From assembly GCF_027853965.1 (NCBI RefSeq), contig NZ_JAQGLB010000007.1, positions 124,001-188,000 on the forward strand: a stretch of 64,000 nucleotides of DNA. The letters are read 5' to 3'. The stretch's first letter is position 1. Each line of letters begins with the position of its first letter. The stretch is from Saccharopolyspora indica. GTDB lineage: Bacteria > Actinomycetota > Actinomycetes > Mycobacteriales > Pseudonocardiaceae. Below, in pieces: positions 26,969 through 34,639 of this stretch. The notes beneath the pieces were generated by a model. The model was not told the DNA's origin and did no database searches. It saw only the letters and a list, made by a program, of their open reading frames with translations. A program made the position numbers and the translations under genes.

Positions 26969-27337
26969 CTAGCGCTGGTGGGCGAACCGCCGCGCATCGG
27001 CCACCGGGGAACTGGTGTACGAGCCCGGGGCGAGGCGGTGCTGCACGCTGCGCAGCCAAGCCGCCGCCGTGTGGAGACTGCCTCCCGCGCTGGCGGCGAA
27101 GATCCCCAGCGGGATGATCAGGGCGTAGCTGATCTGCTGCCAGGACTCGGCCACCTCCGGCGCCAGCAGCCCCGTCATCCGCAAGATCGTCACGGTGAGC
27201 CACACGGCCAGGTTGAGGATCACCGCGCTCAAGCCGATCCACAGCCAGCGACGGGCGTTGAGGTAGGCGCGAGCAGCCTCACCCAGGACAGCTCCGAACC
27301 CGGCTGCCGGATCGCCCTGGGAATCGTTGATCGACAT
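26969..27337 (-). CDS. Small membrane protein of unknown function
   Basis: 122 residues from ATG 27337. Two strong hydrophobic segments (WLWIGLSAVILNLAVWLTVTIL and ISYALIIPLGIFAASAGG) are separated by a short loop. The N- and C-termini are hydrophilic. No family recognised. It stands alone between ffs and a regulator/membrane-protein pair on the same strand. Confidence 0.6.
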   Translation of the reverse strand: MSINDSQGDPAAGFGAVLGEAARAYLNARRWLWIGLSAVILNLAVWLTVTILRMTGLLAPEVAESWQQISYALIIPLGIFAASAGGSLHTAAAWLRSVQHRLAPGSYTSSPVADARRFAHQR

Positions 27338-27429
27338 GGAGCGAGCCTGGCATCCGGCACGCCCGCCCGTAACTCGATCGCGCACATCCGTCCCCCGCCG
27401 CTGGATCGGCGGCCCACGCCGCGCTCACC

Positions 27430-27462
27430 AGGCGCGGGCGGCTGCGCCGACGGCGCCCTCAC
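27430..27462. repeat. GC-rich motif shared with 15049-15081
   Basis: The GGCGCGGGCGGCTGCGCCGA core matches 15050-15081 apart from a few positions. It lies at the 3' end of the winged-helix gene and may act as its terminator. Confidence 0.4.
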
Positions 27463-27737
27463 TGATCGCCGGTCATCCGGCGCAGCGCCGCCACGTGCCC
27501 GGCGTAAGCCGCCTTGCCCTGGTCGGTGAGGCGGAACCAGGTCCGCGGCCGCCGCCCGACGGCTCCCTTGCTGATCTCCAGGTAGCCGGCGTCCTCCAGC
27601 GCCCGGGAGTGCTTCGACAGCATCGAGTCGCTGAGCTCGGTCGAGTCCCTGACCACCTTGAACTCCACCCAGTCCGCCCCGGTCAGCAAGGCGCAGATCG
27701 AGAGCCGGGGCAGCGGGTGGATGACGGGGTCGATCAC
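27459..27737 (-). CDS. Winged-helix transcriptional regulator (MarR/PadR-like, short)
   Basis: 92 residues from GTG 27737. The pattern HPLPRLSICALLTGADWVEF, then LSDSMLSKHSRALEDAGYLEISK and the wing RRPRTWFRLTDQGKAAYAGHV, is that of the short one-domain winged-helix regulators that act as dimers. It is the second gene of a two-gene operon with a membrane protein (four-base GTGA overlap) and probably controls it through the palindrome at 28218-28235. Confidence 0.82.
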   Translation of the reverse strand: MIDPVIHPLPRLSICALLTGADWVEFKVVRDSTELSDSMLSKHSRALEDAGYLEISKGAVGRRPRTWFRLTDQGKAAYAGHVAALRRMTGDQ

Positions 27738-28198
27738 AGTCGCACCTGCCCCGCCGCGATGTCGCGACCGATGCCCCGGTAGACGTTCCGGATCGCGAAA
27801 CCGGCCGCGATCCCGCCGAGCACCGCCACCGCCAGCGCGGCCGCGCCGAGCCCGTTCAGGTTCAGCACCAGCACGCCGCCCGTCCCCACCATCAGCGCGC
27901 CGACCTGCAGGAGCACCGTCCGCGCGACCGACGGGTACGCGGCCGAGGTCCGCGCGGGCAGCCGCACTCCGATCAGCCTCGGCACCAGGAACGCCGGGCT
28001 GCACAGCACGGCGATCCCGAACGCCTGCCCGATCGCACCGACCACCCCGAACCCGGTCGTGTAGAGCAGCGGCGCGGCCAGCAGCACCGCCGCGCCGACG
28101 GCGTAGAGCAGCACGTACCAAGCAGGAAGCCGCAGCTGCCCGGCGAGCTTCGCCCGCTGCCGCTCGACCTCGCCCAGAGCCGATTCCGCCTCGCCCAT
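27734..28198 (-). CDS. Membrane protein partner of the winged-helix regulator
   Basis: 154 residues with about four membrane segments (WYVLLYAVGAAVLLAAPLL, GQAFGIAVLCSPAFLVP, LLQVGALMVGTGGVLVLNLNG and AALAVAVLGGIAAGF). The short N-terminus is charged. This pairing of a small multi-pass protein with a one-domain winged-helix regulator is frequent in actinobacteria; the cargo or signal is not known. Overlaps the regulator start. Confidence 0.75.
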   Translation of the reverse strand: MGEAESALGEVERQRAKLAGQLRLPAWYVLLYAVGAAVLLAAPLLYTTGFGVVGAIGQAFGIAVLCSPAFLVPRLIGVRLPARTSAAYPSVARTVLLQVGALMVGTGGVLVLNLNGLGAAALAVAVLGGIAAGFAIRNVYRGIGRDIAAGQVRL

Positions 28199-28217
28199 CG
28201 CCAGCTCCCCTCCGTTT

Positions 28218-28235
28218 ACTTTCCAACTGGAAAGT
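28218..28235. promoter_or_regulatory. Operator of the membrane protein/regulator operon
   Basis: ACTTTCC-AACT-GGAAAGT: perfect 7-base arms, 20 bases before the start of the first gene, in an A/T-rich promoter region. This is the usual type of operator for short winged-helix repressors. Confidence 0.7.
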
Positions 28236-28319
28236 ACTTTACAACCGTTCGCGCAGTGGTCAACCCCGACACCAAACCCGACGACGGGCGGTGAGCGGCC
28301 GCCTGCTAGGCTTCCGCAC

Positions 28320-28405
28320 GGAGGATTGGCCGAGCGGCCTAAGGCGCACGATTGGAAATCGTGTTGGGTTAATAGCCCTCACGGGTTCGAATCCCGTATC
28401 CTCCG
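28320..28405 (+). tRNA. tRNA-Ser (anticodon GGA)
   Basis: Acceptor stem GGAGGAT/ATCCTCC with discriminator G, anticodon loop TTGGAAA between CGAT and ATCG, a long variable arm, and the T-loop GGGTTCGAATCCC. It reads UCC and UCU codons. Confidence 0.95.
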
Positions 28406-28417
28406 CGCTGAGACGGA

Positions 28418-28450
28418 TGCCCTCGCGAGTTTCTCGCGGGGGCATTCTTC
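28418..28450 (+). terminator. Terminator after tRNA-Ser(GGA)
   Basis: Arms TGCCCTCGCGAG and CTCGCGGGGGCA (one G-U pair) with a three-base loop, followed by TTCTTC. Confidence 0.75.
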
Positions 28451-28462
28451 GTTCTGGGTGCG

Positions 28463-28490
28463 AAAAAACGCCCCGGCCGGAGCCGGGGCG
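28463..28490 (-). terminator. Terminator of the secreted nuclease gene
   Basis: On the minus strand CGCCCCGGC/GCCGGGGCG is followed by six T residues, 16 bases after the stop of the gene at 28506. A textbook intrinsic terminator, rare in this GC background. Confidence 0.88.
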
Positions 28491-28505
28491 TCTTCGCGGT
28501 GCTGG

Positions 28506-30296
28506 TCAGCGGACGGTGAAGCGGGCGATCTGCGGGTCGTGGTCGCTGGCCTGGTCGGCGAACTCCGCGTTGATGTGCACCAGGTCGTAATCGGCCTTCA
28601 GCGATGGCGTGGCCAGGATGTGGTCCAGCTGCTGGGAATTGCCCTCGTAGACGTACGAGTAGCGCTCCAGCGGGGGCAGGGCGTCGGCCAGCGGCACGAG
28701 CGCGCCGCCCTCGGTCAGGCGCTGGACCGCCGGGGCGAAGCCGTAGTCGTTGAGGTCGCCGAGGACCACCACGTGGGCCTGGTCGTCGATGGCCAGCGCT
28801 TCGTCGACGAAACCGCGCACCGCCTGCGCCTGCTTCTCGCGCTGCGGCTCGGAAACGCGCTCCGGCGGCTGCAAGCGGCCGTGCAGCGGCTGGTCGCCGC
28901 CCTTGGAGTTGAAGTGGTTGGCCACCACGAGCACGGTCCGGCCGCGGAAGACGAACTCGCCGGCCAGCGGCTTCCGGCTGGCCGTCCAGGCGTCGTCGGC
29001 CGGGTCGATGCGGCCCGGCGAGGCGCTCAGCCCCACCCGGTCGCCGCGCTCGACCGGGTGCACCGGCGTGGTCGCGTCACCACCGGGCCGGTCCACGAAG
29101 GACACCCGCGCCGGGTTGTAGAGGAACGCCACCCGGATGTTGCCGCCGGGCTGGCCGCCATCGGCGTTGTTCTGCGGGTCGATCTGGCGCCACAGGTAGC
29201 GCGGGCCGCCCGCCGCCGCGATCGCGTCGGTGAACCGGCGGAGCGTCTCGTCGGCGGCCACCACGCCGTTGTCGTTCGGTCCGCTGTCGTCCTGGACCTC
29301 TTCCAGCGCGACGACGTCCGGCGCGGCCAGGTGCTCGACGACGCCCTGCGCGAGCCGGTCGAACTTCACCTGGTCGTTGTCCGGCGCCAGGTTCTCCACG
29401 TTGTAGGTGGCGATCGCCAGCTCGTCCTCGCGCTGCGGGCGGGTGGATTCGGGCCGCAGCTCGCCGGGCTGGTGCTCACCGAGGCTCGTGGCCTCCAGGA
29501 CGTAGCCGCCGAAGCGGGAGTAGTCCAACGGGCCCTCGGTGGCGCCGCGCAAGCGGTCTCCGACGTTGGCCGCGGGGAACTCGCCGTCGGCCAGCGACTC
29601 GACCTTGAGACGCCCGGCGTTGGGGTCGGCGTAGCCGGTGTAGGTGGCGCCGCCGCGGCTGTTGGCGTTCTGCTCCGGCTTGGTGGTGATCCACAGGGCC
29701 CGGTACGCGTCGGTCGGCCCGACCACCCGCGCGTCGTCCACCCGCAGCAGCATGCCCTCGCGCGACTCGTAGTAGTCCAGCGCGTAGCGCTGCGGTTCCA
29801 GCTCCCGCTTGTCGATGTTGCCCTCCAGCGGCGCGAACTCGCCGGGCACCGCGTCCGGGCCGACCACATCGGCGGGCACCTCTCCCCGGCCGGTGATCTG
29901 CCAGCTCGCCTCGACCAGCTCGGTCACCGACTGGTTCGCCGTGGTCTCCGGCGTTTCACCGCTCGCGGTCGGGTAGTGCTCGGTGACCTTCCCGTCGACC
30001 ACCACGGCATCGCCGACGGCGACTGCGGGCGTTTCCTTCCCGGTGAAGACGAACAAGCCCTCGCTGGTGCGCGGATCGCCGTCGGGTTCCGGGTCCTGGA
30101 ACCAGAACCCGCGCACCGAGCCGTAACCGCGGACGCCGGTGACGACACCGGCGACCCCGGTCACCCGCTGGCCGTCGAGCGGGGACACCCGCGCGGTGCC
30201 CTGGACGTCGTGGATCCGAACGACCGGTTCGGCGGCGGCCGCGGGTGCCAGCGACAGCAGCACCCCGGTAGCGACGAGCAGTGACGTGACGCGCAC
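28506..30296 (-). CDS. Secreted endonuclease/exonuclease/phosphatase-fold nuclease
   Basis: 596 residues. The signal peptide is MRVTSLLVATGVLLSLAPAAAAEP. The N-terminal half is an OB-fold/lamin-tail-like region typical of large extracellular nucleases (VRIHDVQGTARVSPLDGQ, VTGVRGYGSVRGFWFQD). The C-terminal EEP domain from about 295 has IATYNVENL, VVALEEVQDD, VVANHFNSKGGD, VVVLGDLNDYG, QLDHILAT and the final SDHDPQI, which together supply the Mg-binding Glu/Asp/Asn/His set. It probably degrades external DNA or phosphate esters. It has its own terminator. Confidence 0.88.
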   Translation of the reverse strand: MRVTSLLVATGVLLSLAPAAAAEPVVRIHDVQGTARVSPLDGQRVTGVAGVVTGVRGYGSVRGFWFQDPEPDGDPRTSEGLFVFTGKETPAVAVGDAVVVDGKVTEHYPTASGETPETTANQSVTELVEASWQITGRGEVPADVVGPDAVPGEFAPLEGNIDKRELEPQRYALDYYESREGMLLRVDDARVVGPTDAYRALWITTKPEQNANSRGGATYTGYADPNAGRLKVESLADGEFPAANVGDRLRGATEGPLDYSRFGGYVLEATSLGEHQPGELRPESTRPQREDELAIATYNVENLAPDNDQVKFDRLAQGVVEHLAAPDVVALEEVQDDSGPNDNGVVAADETLRRFTDAIAAAGGPRYLWRQIDPQNNADGGQPGGNIRVAFLYNPARVSFVDRPGGDATTPVHPVERGDRVGLSASPGRIDPADDAWTASRKPLAGEFVFRGRTVLVVANHFNSKGGDQPLHGRLQPPERVSEPQREKQAQAVRGFVDEALAIDDQAHVVVLGDLNDYGFAPAVQRLTEGGALVPLADALPPLERYSYVYEGNSQQLDHILATPSLKADYDLVHINAEFADQASDHDPQIARFTVR

Positions 30297-30445
30297 TCCG
30301 GCTTCCCCTCGCCAAGCGACATGATCGACGAGAAGCTACCCGCCCGAAGCGACCAGCGACACACGATCACGTGAACATCGCCGCGCTCGCCCGCTGAGTA
30401 GTTCCACGCTTCCCCGGCGCGCGGCGGTCGGCTGGACTGGGCGGC

Positions 30446-30775
30446 GTGATCTCCGACGGGAACACCACCGCGCCGATCGGGGCGCGGATCCTGGTAGCCC
30501 TCGCCACCTGCGCGGCGCTGGTGCCCTGGTCGCTGTTCTGCCTGGTGCTGCTCGGGTTCTCCGCGATGTGCACGGACGACTTCGACAACTCCGACTGCGC
30601 CGAGGCGATGAGCATCCCGATCGCGCTCGGTGTCCTGGGCCTGGTGGTCGCCGCGGTCCAGCTGGTCGTGGCGCTGCGCGGCCGGACGACGAAATCGGTG
30701 CTGCTGCGCGGCATTCCCGCGCTCGTCCTGGCGCCGGTCGGGCTCTACGCGCTGTTCGCGATCTTCGTCTGGTAG
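30446..30775 (+). CDS. Small membrane protein of unknown function
   Basis: 109 residues from GTG 30446. Three hydrophobic segments are visible (VALATCAALVPWSLFCLVLLGF, IPIALGVLGLVVAAVQLVVAL and IPALVLAPVGLYALFAIFV). The loop after the first has two Cys (AMCTDDFDNSDCAEA) that could form a disulfide outside the membrane. No family recognised. It ends in a strong hairpin terminator. Confidence 0.6.
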   Translation: MISDGNTTAPIGARILVALATCAALVPWSLFCLVLLGFSAMCTDDFDNSDCAEAMSIPIALGVLGLVVAAVQLVVALRGRTTKSVLLRGIPALVLAPVGLYALFAIFVW

Positions 30776-30779
30776 CAGA

Positions 30780-30810
30780 AAGGGCCGGTCCTCGGTGAGG
30801 ACCGGCCCTT
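30780..30810. terminator. Bidirectional terminator
   Basis: Perfect 14-base arms AAGGGCCGGTCCTC (30780-30793) and GAGGACCGGCCCTT (30797-30810) with a three-base loop, between the membrane-protein stop and the 3' end of tRNA-Ser(CGA). Confidence 0.85.
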
Positions 30811-30816
30811 CGCGAG

Positions 30817-30902
30817 CGGTAGCGGTGGGATTCGAACCCACGGTGGCTGTTAACCACACGCGCTTTCGAGGCGCGCTCCTTCGGCCGCTCGGACACGCTA
30901 CC
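30817..30902 (-). tRNA. tRNA-Ser (anticodon CGA)
   Basis: On the minus strand the acceptor GGTAGCG pairs with CGCTACC (discriminator G). The anticodon loop is CTCGAAA between GCGCGC and GCGCG, there is a long variable arm, and the T-loop is GGGTTCGAATCCC. It reads UCG. Confidence 0.95.
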
Positions 30903-30946
30903 GCCGACTAGGCTACATGTTCGGGCTCGCGCACCCCGCAGCGGGG

Positions 30947-31504
30947 TCAGCGCCAGGCGCGGAGGGCGTCCGCCAGGGCGACCCTGGCCCGGAACAGGCG
31001 GCCGCGCACCGCTTGCTCACCTGCGCCGACGCGCCGGCCGATCTCCTGGTAGGACAGCCCGTCGATCTCCGCGAGCAGCCAGACCTCGCGCTGCGGGGAC
31101 GGCAGGGCGGCCAGCGCGTGCAGCAGGTCCAGCACGCCGGCGGCCGCTTCGGCCGCTCGCTGCGGGTCGGCCAGGGGCGCGCAGCCCGCCATCGAACGCT
31201 GCTCCGGCACCGACCACACCGGCTCGGTGCGGCGGGTGCGCCTGGCGCGCAGGACGATCAGGCAGCGGCGGCGCACGACCTGGAACAGCCAGGTCCGCAG
31301 CGCGGCCGGTTCGACCAGCTCCCCGGCCCGCCGCCACACCGTCACGAACGCTTCCTGCACCACGTCCTCGGCGTCGGCCCGATCGCCCAGCATCCGCAGC
31401 GCCAGGCGCAGCAGCGAAGCCGAGCAGCGGTGCACCAGTTGTTCGAACGCCTCGTCGTCACCAGCGGCGATGCGTTCTGCCAGCACCGCATCGGTCGGCT
31501 CCAC
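30947..31504 (-). CDS. ECF-type RNA polymerase sigma factor
   Basis: 185 residues from GTG 31504, with GGGGAG just before; a TTG at 31519 is an alternative. Region 2 reads DEAFEQLVHRCSASLLRLALRMLGDRADAEDVVQEAFVTVW. Region 4 has LPSPQREVWLLAEIDGLSYQEIGRRVGAGEQAVRGRLFRARVAL. No anti-sigma gene is adjacent, so the mode of control is not visible. In place of a partner, the C-terminal side faces tRNA-Ser(CGA). Confidence 0.88.
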   Translation of the reverse strand: MEPTDAVLAERIAAGDDEAFEQLVHRCSASLLRLALRMLGDRADAEDVVQEAFVTVWRRAGELVEPAALRTWLFQVVRRRCLIVLRARRTRRTEPVWSVPEQRSMAGCAPLADPQRAAEAAAGVLDLLHALAALPSPQREVWLLAEIDGLSYQEIGRRVGAGEQAVRGRLFRARVALADALRAWR

Positions 31505-31521
31505 GTCACTCCCCTGCAACG

Positions 31522-31559
31522 CGATGGGTCCGCCCCGGCGAAGCGGAGCGGACCCATCG
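31522..31559 (-). terminator. Terminator between CsbD and the sigma factor gene
   Basis: Perfect 12-base arms CGATGGGTCCGC (31522-31533) and GCGGACCCATCG (31548-31559) with a 14-base loop, 60 bases after the CsbD stop and just upstream of the sigma factor start. It could also attenuate sigma factor expression. Confidence 0.75.
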
Positions 31560-31618
31560 TCACAGGACCCGGTCCCGATGGAGGCCCGGACAGGCCACCC
31601 GAACCGGTGGAATATTCC

Positions 31619-31834
31619 TTACTTGTCGTCGTCGCGGAGGCGGTCCTTCACGTCGTCCACGGCCCCGGCGGCGCGGTCCTTGATGTCCTGACCGGCCTCC
31701 TTGGCCTCGCCCGACACCTTGTCGCGCTGACCGGAGCGCTTCATCTCGTCGTTCCCGGTGGCCTTGCCGAGGGATTCCTTCGCCTTCCCGGCCAGCTGCT
31801 CCGCCTGGTGCTTGGCCTTGTCGAACACACCCAT
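31619..31834 (-). CDS. CsbD-family stress protein
   Basis: 71 residues, very rich in Lys, Asp, Ala and Gly: MGVFDKAKHQAEQLAGKAKESLGKATGN, then GQRDKVSGEAKEAGQDIKD. This is the helical, hydrophilic CsbD pattern. CsbD is a general-stress protein of unknown activity in Bacillus. It is preceded by CGGAGTGACC. A similar small helical protein, of the MT0933 type, occurs at 34252-34434. Confidence 0.88.
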   Translation of the reverse strand: MGVFDKAKHQAEQLAGKAKESLGKATGNDEMKRSGQRDKVSGEAKEAGQDIKDRAAGAVDDVKDRLRDDDK

Positions 31835-31903
31835 CGGTCACTCCGTTCCTACGGGGAACACGTGCACCCGGTCGGGTACCCGGACCGCGCCCAACATCAC
31901 GGG

Positions 31904-32392
31904 TCAGTGGTCCGCGTCACTCCGGTGGGTGGTGAAGAACTGCTCCAGCAGCGCGGCGCACTCGTCGGCCAGCACGCCGCCGACCACCTCGGGCCGGTGG
32001 TTCTGGCGGCGGTCGCGCACCACGTCCCACAGCGAGCCGACGGCACCGGTGCGCGGCTCCCAGACCCCGAACACCACTCTGGCCACCCTGGCCAGCACCA
32101 GCGCACCCGCGCACATCGTGCAGGGCTCGACCGTGACCGCGATCGTGCAGCCCTCCAGCCGCCAGCCGTCGCCGTGCGCGGCGGCCGCGGCGCGCAGCGC
32201 GAGGATCTCGGCGTGCGCGGTGGGGTCGTGGAGGGCTTCCCGCTGGTTGTGCGCCGCGGCCAGCACCCGGCCGTCCGGGCCGACCACCACCGCACCGATC
32301 GGGACATCTCCGGTGGACGGCGCTTCGGCGGCGACCCGCAGCGCGGCCCGCACCAGCTCGACGTCACCGGCGCGGAAACCGGACTCGCTCAC
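31904..32392 (-). CDS. tadA: tRNA-specific adenosine deaminase (A34 of tRNA-Arg)
   Basis: 162 residues from GTG 32392. Zinc-binding and catalytic motifs are TAHAEILAL (H-A-E) and EPCTMCAGALVLARV (P-C-x-x-C). GDVPIGAVVVG and HNQREALHDPT are TadA-specific. The enzyme converts A34 to inosine in tRNA-Arg(ACG), encoded here at 48865-48937. Its start overlaps the stop of the upstream gene (GTGA), so the two are translationally coupled. Confidence 0.93.
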   Translation of the reverse strand: MSESGFRAGDVELVRAALRVAAEAPSTGDVPIGAVVVGPDGRVLAAAHNQREALHDPTAHAEILALRAAAAAHGDGWRLEGCTIAVTVEPCTMCAGALVLARVARVVFGVWEPRTGAVGSLWDVVRDRRQNHRPEVVGGVLADECAALLEQFFTTHRSDADH

Positions 32393-32877
32393 TGCTCCAA
32401 CTTCTCCAGCAGCTTCTCGAAGTCGTCCCCGAAGCCGCAGCGCTGGGCGATCATGACCAGCTGCTCGTCGGGGTAGAGGTCGACCTCTTCGATGATCACC
32501 AGCAGCTCGCCCTCGGGCAGCCCGAGGTCGGACAGGACGGCCAGGTTGCCCTCCGGCCAGACCTCCTCGTCGTCCTCGTCGGGCGGTTCGACGCGCAGCA
32601 GGTCGAGGACATCGGCGGCGATGTCGTAGTCCAGCGCCGCGGCCGCGTCCGACAGCAGCAGGTCAACCCCGCCGGGCACCGGCCGGATCAGCACGAAGAA
32701 CTCGTCGTCCACATTGCACATGCCGAACACCGCGCCGGTGGAACGCAGCTCGCGCAACGCCGTGATCGAGGCGTCCAGGCCGGTCAACGCGGTTCTGTCC
32801 ATCGCGCTGCACCGCCACCGCCCGTCTTCCCGCACCACGGCGACGGCGAAGCCCGAGACCGGCTCCTGCACCGTCAT
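32389..32877 (-). CDS. tRNA adenosine deaminase-associated protein
   Basis: 162 residues, strongly acidic (EPPDEDDEEVWPEG). FAVAVVREDGRWRCSAMDR near the N-terminus and the conserved C-terminal FGDDFEKLLEKL match the actinobacterial protein found immediately upstream of tadA. Its role is unproven; coupling to tadA suggests it helps or regulates the deaminase. ATG 32877; the preceding open frame is antisense noise over tyrA. Confidence 0.85.
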   Translation of the reverse strand: MTVQEPVSGFAVAVVREDGRWRCSAMDRTALTGLDASITALRELRSTGAVFGMCNVDDEFFVLIRPVPGGVDLLLSDAAAALDYDIAADVLDLLRVEPPDEDDEEVWPEGNLAVLSDLGLPEGELLVIIEEVDLYPDEQLVMIAQRCGFGDDFEKLLEKLEQ

Positions 32878-33000
32878 GGGGACACCGTAGAGCGTGCGAA
32901 CGCCACCCGAAAGCACTATTGCGCGCTCGTAACCTTCTGAGCACCGAATGCCGCTCAACCGGGTGTGCCTTAACCGGACGGGGTCGGGCAGGATGGGTGA

Positions 33001-33972
33001 ATGCGTGCCGTGTGCGTGATCGGACTGGGACTCATCGGCGGCTCGGTGCTGCGGGCCGCCACCGCCGCCGGACGCCCCGCCTGGGGCAGCACCGCCTCCG
33101 AGGACGACGCCGCCGCGGCGCGGGCGGGAGGCTTCGACGCCGTCGAGATCGACGAGGCGCTGCGCCGGGCCGCCGCCGAGGACGCGCTGATCGTCGTGGC
33201 CACGCCGCTGACCGCTGTCCGCGGCGTGCTGCGGAAGATCGCCGAGCACGCGCCGCGGGCGTGGCTGACCGACGTGGTCAGCGTCAAGGACCCGGTCGCG
33301 GCCGAGGTGCGCAGCGTGCTGCCCGAGGCCCGCTACGCCGGTGGGCACCCGATGGCCGGGCTGTCCAGCTCCGGCTGGGCGGCCGGTTCCGGTGAGCTGT
33401 TCTCCGGTGCCGCCTGGGCGGTGACGCTCGAGGAGGACACCTCGCTCGAAGCGTGGCGGGAGGCCGCTCAGCTGGCGCTGGACTGCGGCGCGCAGGTGGT
33501 GCCCACCTCCGCCGCGGCGCACGACTCCGCCGTCGCCCGGATCTCGCACCTGCCGCACGTGTTCGCCGCGGTGCTCGCGGCCACCGGCGCCGACGGCGGA
33601 CCGCTCGCGCTGTCGCTGGCGGCGGGCTCGTTCCGCGACGGCACGCGGGTCGCGGGAAGCTCGCCCGATCTGGTGCGGGCCATGACGGAGGGCAACCGCA
33701 ACGCCCTGCTCGACGCGGTCGACGACGCCCTCGGCCGACTGGGCGCGGCCCGCGGTTCGCTCGCCTCGACCGGCGGGTTGAAGTCCACTGTGGATGCCGG
33801 GTACGACGCCCGCCGCTACCTCGACGACCTGGCGACCTCCGACCGGACGAGCACGACCGTCCGCCTCGACGCCACCGCCCCGGAGCGCCTGCGCGAGATC
33901 GGCGAGATCGGCGGCCGGGTCGTCGCGCTCACCGCCGACACCGCCGAGATCGAGATCCCCACCGCCGCCTGA
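33001..33972 (+). CDS. tyrA: Prephenate dehydrogenase
   Basis: 323 residues. The Rossmann motif is VIGLGLIGGSVLRAA (6-20). VVATPLTAVRGVL, TDVVSVKDPV and the HPMAGLSSSGW active-site His region are diagnostic for TyrA. The C-terminal part carries SLASTGGLKSTVDAGYDARR. No chorismate mutase or ACT domain is apparent, but the tail (VRLDATAPERLREIGEIGGRVVALT) may fold as a small regulatory domain. It oxidises prephenate to 4-hydroxyphenylpyruvate for tyrosine. Divergent from the tadA pair. Confidence 0.92.
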   Translation: MRAVCVIGLGLIGGSVLRAATAAGRPAWGSTASEDDAAAARAGGFDAVEIDEALRRAAAEDALIVVATPLTAVRGVLRKIAEHAPRAWLTDVVSVKDPVAAEVRSVLPEARYAGGHPMAGLSSSGWAAGSGELFSGAAWAVTLEEDTSLEAWREAAQLALDCGAQVVPTSAAAHDSAVARISHLPHVFAAVLAATGADGGPLALSLAAGSFRDGTRVAGSSPDLVRAMTEGNRNALLDAVDDALGRLGAARGSLASTGGLKSTVDAGYDARRYLDDLATSDRTSTTVRLDATAPERLREIGEIGGRVVALTADTAEIEIPTAA

Positions 33973-34068
33973 CGCGACTTCAATGGAAATCAGGTCCACG
34001 AGTTCAACGGAAGTTGCGGATCACCGGCGTGTCGCCCCACGATAAAAACGGGATCCCGCAGCCAGACG

Positions 34069-34104
34069 GCGTCTGAGGTTCCGCCACTTGCACCGCCACG
34101 CAGG
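34069..34104 (-). repeat. Dispersed repeat, partial inverted copy 3
   Basis: On the minus strand CTGCGTGGCGGTGC then GTGGCGGAACCT matches copy 1 (14885 onward) at about 27 of 30 positions. Only the first half of the unit is present. Confidence 0.65.
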
Positions 34105-34132
34105 GCGAGCCTGGAAAACCTCGAAGCGCGAA

Positions 34133-34164
34133 GAGAGGCCGCCCTGTGCGTGGGGCGGCCTCTC
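34133..34164. terminator. Bidirectional terminator between tyrA and the MT0933-type gene
   Basis: Perfect 12-base arms GAGAGGCCGCCC (34133-34144) and GGGCGGCCTCTC (34153-34164) with an eight-base loop. Confidence 0.8.
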
Positions 34165-34251
34165 CATGATCCGCTCCGACCACTGCCGCACCGGGACGGC
34201 CCTCACCAGGTCCCGTGCCGCAGCGTGGGTCGGGCGGCGATGTTCAGGTGT

Positions 34252-34434
34252 CTACCGCTCGGGCTTCTCCTGGCCCAGGAACTCCTTGCCCTTCGCCACG
34301 GCCTGATCGATCTGCTCCTCGTGGCCGAACTTCTCCTTGGCCTTGTCCGCGGCCGCGTCCAGCCCCTGCTCGACCTTGTCGCCGTGCTCCCGGCCCAGGT
34401 CCTGCAGCCGGTCCTTGAAGTCTCCGAGTCCCAT
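34252..34434 (-). CDS. MT0933-like small 'antitoxin' protein
   Basis: 60 residues: MGLGDFKDRLQDLGREHGDKVEQ, then GLDAAADKAKEKFG. This highly charged helical sequence matches the family described as MT0933-type antitoxin in mycobacteria. No toxin gene is adjacent, so a toxin-antitoxin role is not supported here; a stress-protein role like that of CsbD is as likely. Preceded by GGAGGGGAGC. Confidence 0.78.
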   Translation of the reverse strand: MGLGDFKDRLQDLGREHGDKVEQGLDAAADKAKEKFGHEEQIDQAVAKGKEFLGQEKPER

Positions 34435-34582
34435 GGTGCTCCCCTCCAGGTCACGGGGTAAGTCCCCGGGCTACGCACGCCGAACGTAAGCCCGGTGCGC
34501 GCTGCGTGCAGCCCGTCAGGATCGCGTTAACACCTTCGGGGGTTCTTGCCCGGGCGCGGCGAAGAGCGCTACCGTTCGCTCA

Positions 34583-34613
34583 TGACCGGATGACCAGATT
34601 TCAAATCCGGTCA
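34583..34613. promoter_or_regulatory. TetR operator with three half-sites
   Basis: TGACCGGAT (34583-34591), TGACCAGATTT (34591-34601) and AAATCCGGTCA (34603-34613). The second and third form a near-perfect 11-base palindrome around a single central C; the first and third form a perfect 9-base inverted repeat. They end 27 bases before the TetR start. Confidence 0.75.
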
Positions 34614-34639
34614 CGGAGTCAGAACACCGGAGGTGCCCC

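Noticed and set aside
28326-30284. 652-residue plus-strand frame across tRNA-Ser and the nuclease gene
   Set aside because: Runs through a tRNA and is antisense to a nuclease with a clear signal peptide and EEP motifs.
34252-34434. A toxin-antitoxin operon around the MT0933-type gene
   Set aside because: No toxin-like gene lies next to it; the neighbouring genes are tyrA and a TetR.
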